A stretch of 64,000 nt of DNA from an uncultured Eubacteriales bacterium. GTDB taxonomy: Bacteria > Bacillota > Clostridia > Peptostreptococcales > Anaerovoracaceae. Location: NCBI GenBank assembly GCA_902774265.1, contig CACYHR010000017.1, positions 1-64,000 of the forward strand, given 5' to 3'. A program made the translations under genes and the position numbers. The notes under the pieces were generated by a model. The model did no database searches. It was given only the letters and a program-made list of their open reading frames with translations, and was not told the DNA's origin. Positions 61,607 to 64,000 of the stretch are shown here, in pieces (positions within the stretch are counted from its first letter, which is position 1; each line of letters starts with the position of its first letter).

Positions 61607-62944
61607 TCAGTATTCCTCAGGAAGCATATTCGTGACGTCCTGCGCGATTATGAACACCTCTGTTGCCACTCCGTCCTCTTTCTTTGTGACAGTATATTTA
61701 TATGCATAATACTCAACATGACCGTTTATATGCGAACGGATAACAACGACGGCTACATCCTGTATGCTCATGATGCTTCTCAGATTGTCAATACGTATCA
61801 GCTTGGCTACCGTCCTGTAATTGTCCGCATCGCTTACCTGTGACAGCAGCGAACTGCAGTATTCATTGTAATCGCCCTCTTTAACCAGAGTGATGTCATT
61901 AGGGCTGCCTATAACATAGTCATATCTGCATGTCTTAAGATCGACTCTGATGACCTTTTCAAGCAGATTCGACATCGCATTCGATATGTATTCCGCATTC
62001 CTTCTCTCTTCCTCAATCTGCTCCTGCTGCTTGCTGTATCCCATAGACATAATGATCATATAGGCTGCAAAGAGCATTGTAATGAAAACTATAAGGAAGG
62101 CACCGTTGCTGTTGGCCTTTTTGAGTATATCGGCAGAAGCACTTGCAGGAAAGCTTCTTACGAGTATCCACCCGGAGCTTTCGATATTGGCAGCATACGC
62201 ATCAGTCATCTCCCCTGACGAAATATATGAGAGAGACGCATTACCTCCGGCATAGAATACCTTGCGTATGTTTGTCAGTTCCTCTTCACTGCAGCCTCCG
62301 GATTTCTCCAGATATTCAAAATAATCATCGAAACGCGTTCTTTTCGTTGAGCCGATTATCCTGCCGTTCCTGTCGCAGAGCCAGCTTTCGCCGTCCAGCC
62401 CGAAGAGCTTGTAGTTGATCATATTGTATATACTGCTCTTTCCGAATACTCCGAGCATGACGCCGATGACCTTGCTGCCGTTATACACAGGCGCATAGAA
62501 TACGATCTGTCTTTCACCATTGACTCTTGAGCGTGTAATAAAATCGATCCCGGAATGCCCTCTCATTCCCTCCTTAAAGCAATTCAAATCCAGCAGATTA
62601 GCCTTGATACCCTCGCTGGTATAGTCTCTGCCCTTTGCATCCACATAGCGAAGAGATTCAAAGGCGGAATTCTCTTCGAATTCTCTGAGTGTACCGAGGT
62701 CGACCTTGCTGCCCTTCATGGTCTCTCCGTACAGATAAGCCGTTGATCTTATAAAAGAGAGATTATTTGTAAATATGGAATCTATCGATTCAGCGCGCTG
62801 CACTGTCAGTTCGTACAGATACTCAGCATTCTGATTCTTTATCCTTGCTGAATTGCTATGCGCAAAAATAGCAAAGGCAATAAAAATGCATACTACGAGA
62901 ACCAGAGAAAGAATCATCCGCCTTTTTCCGCTGTTTATATCCAT
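61607..62944 (-). CDS. Membrane sensor with extracytoplasmic Cache-type domain, no output domain
   Basis: The 445-residue protein has a membrane helix (about 9-28), an extracytoplasmic region (about 35-275) with double-Cache features (GRDYTSEG, VFYAPVYNGSKVIGVMLGVF), a second membrane helix (about 283-303) and a cytosolic coiled coil plus a PAS-like region (310-445). In related proteins such a region is followed by GGDEF, EAL or kinase domains; here the protein stops. The stop is next to a short repeat copy (61584-61604), so a truncated ancestor is possible, or it signals through a partner. It follows the DUF5662 gene by 13 bp. Confidence 0.75.
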   Translation of the reverse strand: MDINSGKRRMILSLVLVVCIFIAFAIFAHSNSARIKNQNAEYLYELTVQRAESIDSIFTNNLSFIRSTAYLYGETMKGSKVDLGTLREFEENSAFESLRYVDAKGRDYTSEGIKANLLDLNCFKEGMRGHSGIDFITRSRVNGERQIVFYAPVYNGSKVIGVMLGVFGKSSIYNMINYKLFGLDGESWLCDRNGRIIGSTKRTRFDDYFEYLEKSGGCSEEELTNIRKVFYAGGNASLSYISSGEMTDAYAANIESSGWILVRSFPASASADILKKANSNGAFLIVFITMLFAAYMIIMSMGYSKQQEQIEEERRNAEYISNAMSNLLEKVIRVDLKTCRYDYVIGSPNDITLVKEGDYNEYCSSLLSQVSDADNYRTVAKLIRIDNLRSIMSIQDVAVVVIRSHINGHVEYYAYKYTVTKKEDGVATEVFIIAQDVTNMLPEEY

Positions 62945-62957
62945 TATATCCCCTTTT

Positions 62958-63494
62958 TTATTTCTCCTTCAGCCACGCTTTTACATAACTGAAGGCAGCT
63001 TCTTCACCTTCATCCTTCAGAATGCGAAGCATTTTCTCAAGCTCCGACGCTGTTTCCGGATGCATCATCGTCCACTTTCTGGCGCGCATAAAATAATCAT
63101 ATGCGGAAGCGTCTGTATATTTGTCGCGAAGATATATCCTGCAGGCTGCGACACGGTCGCAGAACATCTCCGCCACATAGCGTTTCGGCATCTTATTGCC
63201 TCCAAAGCCTACGGATCCGTCTTCGTTAATGACATAATCTATCCAGTACTCGAAATGATGCTTATTGCGTCCCTTGTGATGCAGCCAGGCCTTCGAAAGT
63301 CCTGTTTTCCTGCGTTCCGCATCGTTTGGGCTCCTGTGCCCCTGATAATATATGGCTCCGCGCCAGAATTCGCCCGGCGAATACTTGCTGAGGTCATGCA
63401 AAAGACCCTGCCTGACAAGTCCCAGCCTTATACAGTATCTGCATACCAGATTGCGGTGTTCGGTTATTGTCCTGAAATGTTTGATAGGATGCAT
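62958..63494 (-). CDS. DUF5662 family protein
   Basis: The 178-residue protein has a His-rich pattern: HPIKHFRTITEHRNLV, GLLHDLSKYSPGEFW, AWLHHKGRNKHHFEYWIDY and YFMRARKWTMMHPETASEL (parts). This matches the DUF5662 family, which has an HD-like metal-site arrangement and no known function; it occurs in clostridia and their phages. No membrane segment. The sensor gene follows 13 bp downstream. Confidence 0.8.
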   Translation of the reverse strand: MHPIKHFRTITEHRNLVCRYCIRLGLVRQGLLHDLSKYSPGEFWRGAIYYQGHRSPNDAERRKTGLSKAWLHHKGRNKHHFEYWIDYVINEDGSVGFGGNKMPKRYVAEMFCDRVAACRIYLRDKYTDASAYDYFMRARKWTMMHPETASELEKMLRILKDEGEEAAFSYVKAWLKEK

Positions 63495-63577
63495 AGAAAT
63501 TATTTTTCTCTCATGGCTTGTATGACCGTATTATTAAGTGCTATAATCATTAACAGCTTTTATACAGCATTTGATAA

Positions 63578-63653
63578 GGGGCGTTAGCGCAGCTGGGAGC
63601 GCGTCTGACTGGCAGTCAGGAGGTCACGAGTTCGAGCCTCGTACGCTCCACCA
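63578..63653 (+). tRNA. tRNA-Ala (GGC)
   Basis: The full cloverleaf of 76 nt is visible: acceptor GGGGCGT/ACGCTCC with the G3-U70 pair that identifies alanine tRNA, loop CTGGCAG giving anticodon GGC, T loop TTCGAGC, discriminator A and encoded CCA. It reads codons GCC and GCU. Confidence 0.95.
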
Positions 63654-63682
63654 AAGAACAGGCTTTATGCCTGTTCTTTTTT
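63654..63682 (+). terminator. Terminator of tRNA-Ala
   Basis: AAGAACAGGC/GCCTGTTCTT arms (63654-63663 and 63669-63678) followed by a T run. Confidence 0.92.
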
Positions 63683-63734
63683 ACTGTTTAATTGTCCGTA
63701 ATCATCCATCTGTTCTGTATGTCTGCGTAGTAAA

Positions 63735-64000
63735 TCAATCTTCCTGCTCATCTGAAATGATATCTGCTATAAGATCGCTGACTATCCCCGCCTTTTTTCG
63801 CTCTTTATCCTCATACATGAGTCTGTCCGCTCTCTTATAGACATCATATGCGCTTCTGTCCGCTTCCGGATCATATATCGCGATACCGCTTGCTATATTT
63901 ATCTCTTTCCACGGCTTATCACTTGCCTCTGTGATCCTCAGGGACCTCAGTTCAAACTCCCTGCAGAGTTCGACCCTGTTGCTGTAGTCATCATTCTGCA
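63735..64000 (-). CDS. GGDEF-domain protein, C-terminal end (partial)
   Basis: The reading frame is open to the window edge and ends at TGA (63735-63737). The visible 87 residues are the end of a diguanylate cyclase domain: NIASGIAIYDPEADRSAYD and YKRADRLMYEDKERKK, the alpha/beta terminus after the GGDEF motif. The catalytic loop and N-terminal sensor lie outside the window, so activity cannot be judged. It is on the same strand as the output-less sensor 0.8 kb away. Confidence 0.88.
   Translation of the reverse strand, partial: QNDDYSNRVELCREFELRSLRITEASDKPWKEINIASGIAIYDPEADRSAYDVYKRADRLMYEDKERKKAGIVSDLIADIISDEQED

Overview
The window looks like the chromosome of a low-to-mid GC Gram-positive anaerobe of the class Clostridia. 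Evidence: sigma-A type promoters, strong AGGAGG ribosome binding sites, a CIRCE (HrcA) element, a trigger factor-ClpP-ClpX-Lon-EngB operon, a glycyl radical enzyme with its activase, a small RelQ-type alarmone synthetase, three YitT-family proteins and a clostridial FolD subtype. Anaerovoracaceae or a related family is my guess; no rRNA or species marker is present. Most genes are on the minus strand.

Layout. 0.1-4.1 kb: nucleotidase, glycosyltransferase, cell-wall lytic protein and cation efflux. 4.3-9.9 kb: a Suv3-like RNA helicase, an EAL phosphodiesterase, an alpha/beta hydrolase and a lipoprotein. 10.1-16.3 kb: trans-4-hydroxyproline dehydratase (hypD) and its activase (hypE), a TetR regulator with a good candidate operator in the hypE promoter, and the first of three Xaa-Pro aminopeptidases. 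16.5-24.1 kb: C39-like peptidase, YchF, a PatB/MalY aminotransferase, a YprB-like exonuclease, a YitT protein, a lone adenine methyltransferase and a small P-loop ATPase. 24.2-31.3 kb: glyA, folC, valS, relQ and folD, interrupted by a highly structured intergenic element. 31.5-40.3 kb: a 31-residue ORF with a hairpin leader, a LysR regulator, two more Xaa-Pro aminopeptidases, a secreted Tyr/Lys-rich protein, a flavodoxin and a frameshifted POT peptide transporter. 40.4-49.5 kb: YcxB-like protein, tandem YitT proteins, tRNA-Val, an RNase HII/RNase HI fusion, RbgA, L19, a degenerate tyrosine recombinase, NUDIX hydrolase, YihY and an orphan phage-type protein. 49.6-60.5 kb: a proteostasis and housekeeping run (PHP esterase, hpt, engB, lon, clpX, clpP, tig, CYTH, murI, MBL/beta-CASP). 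60.5-64 kb: a repeat-rich gap, CIRCE-controlled hsp20, an output-less sensor, a DUF5662 protein, tRNA-Ala and the end of a GGDEF gene.

Themes. Proline-type peptides and hydroxyproline recur: hypDE, three aminopeptidase P paralogues and a damaged peptide transporter, consistent with growth on collagen-like or proline-rich peptides. One-carbon and folate enzymes (glyA, folC, folD) are clustered. Most genes are ordinary. The least explained items are the RNase HII-HBD-RNase HI fusion, the recombinase lacking most catalytic residues, the dispersed structured repeats (1-68, 29.5 kb, 60.6 kb), the duplicated promoter/hairpin unit at 48.0 kb, the paired palindromes before the third aminopeptidase, and the 31-residue ORF. 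I found no CRISPR array, prophage, insertion sequence or recognisable multi-gene defence system.
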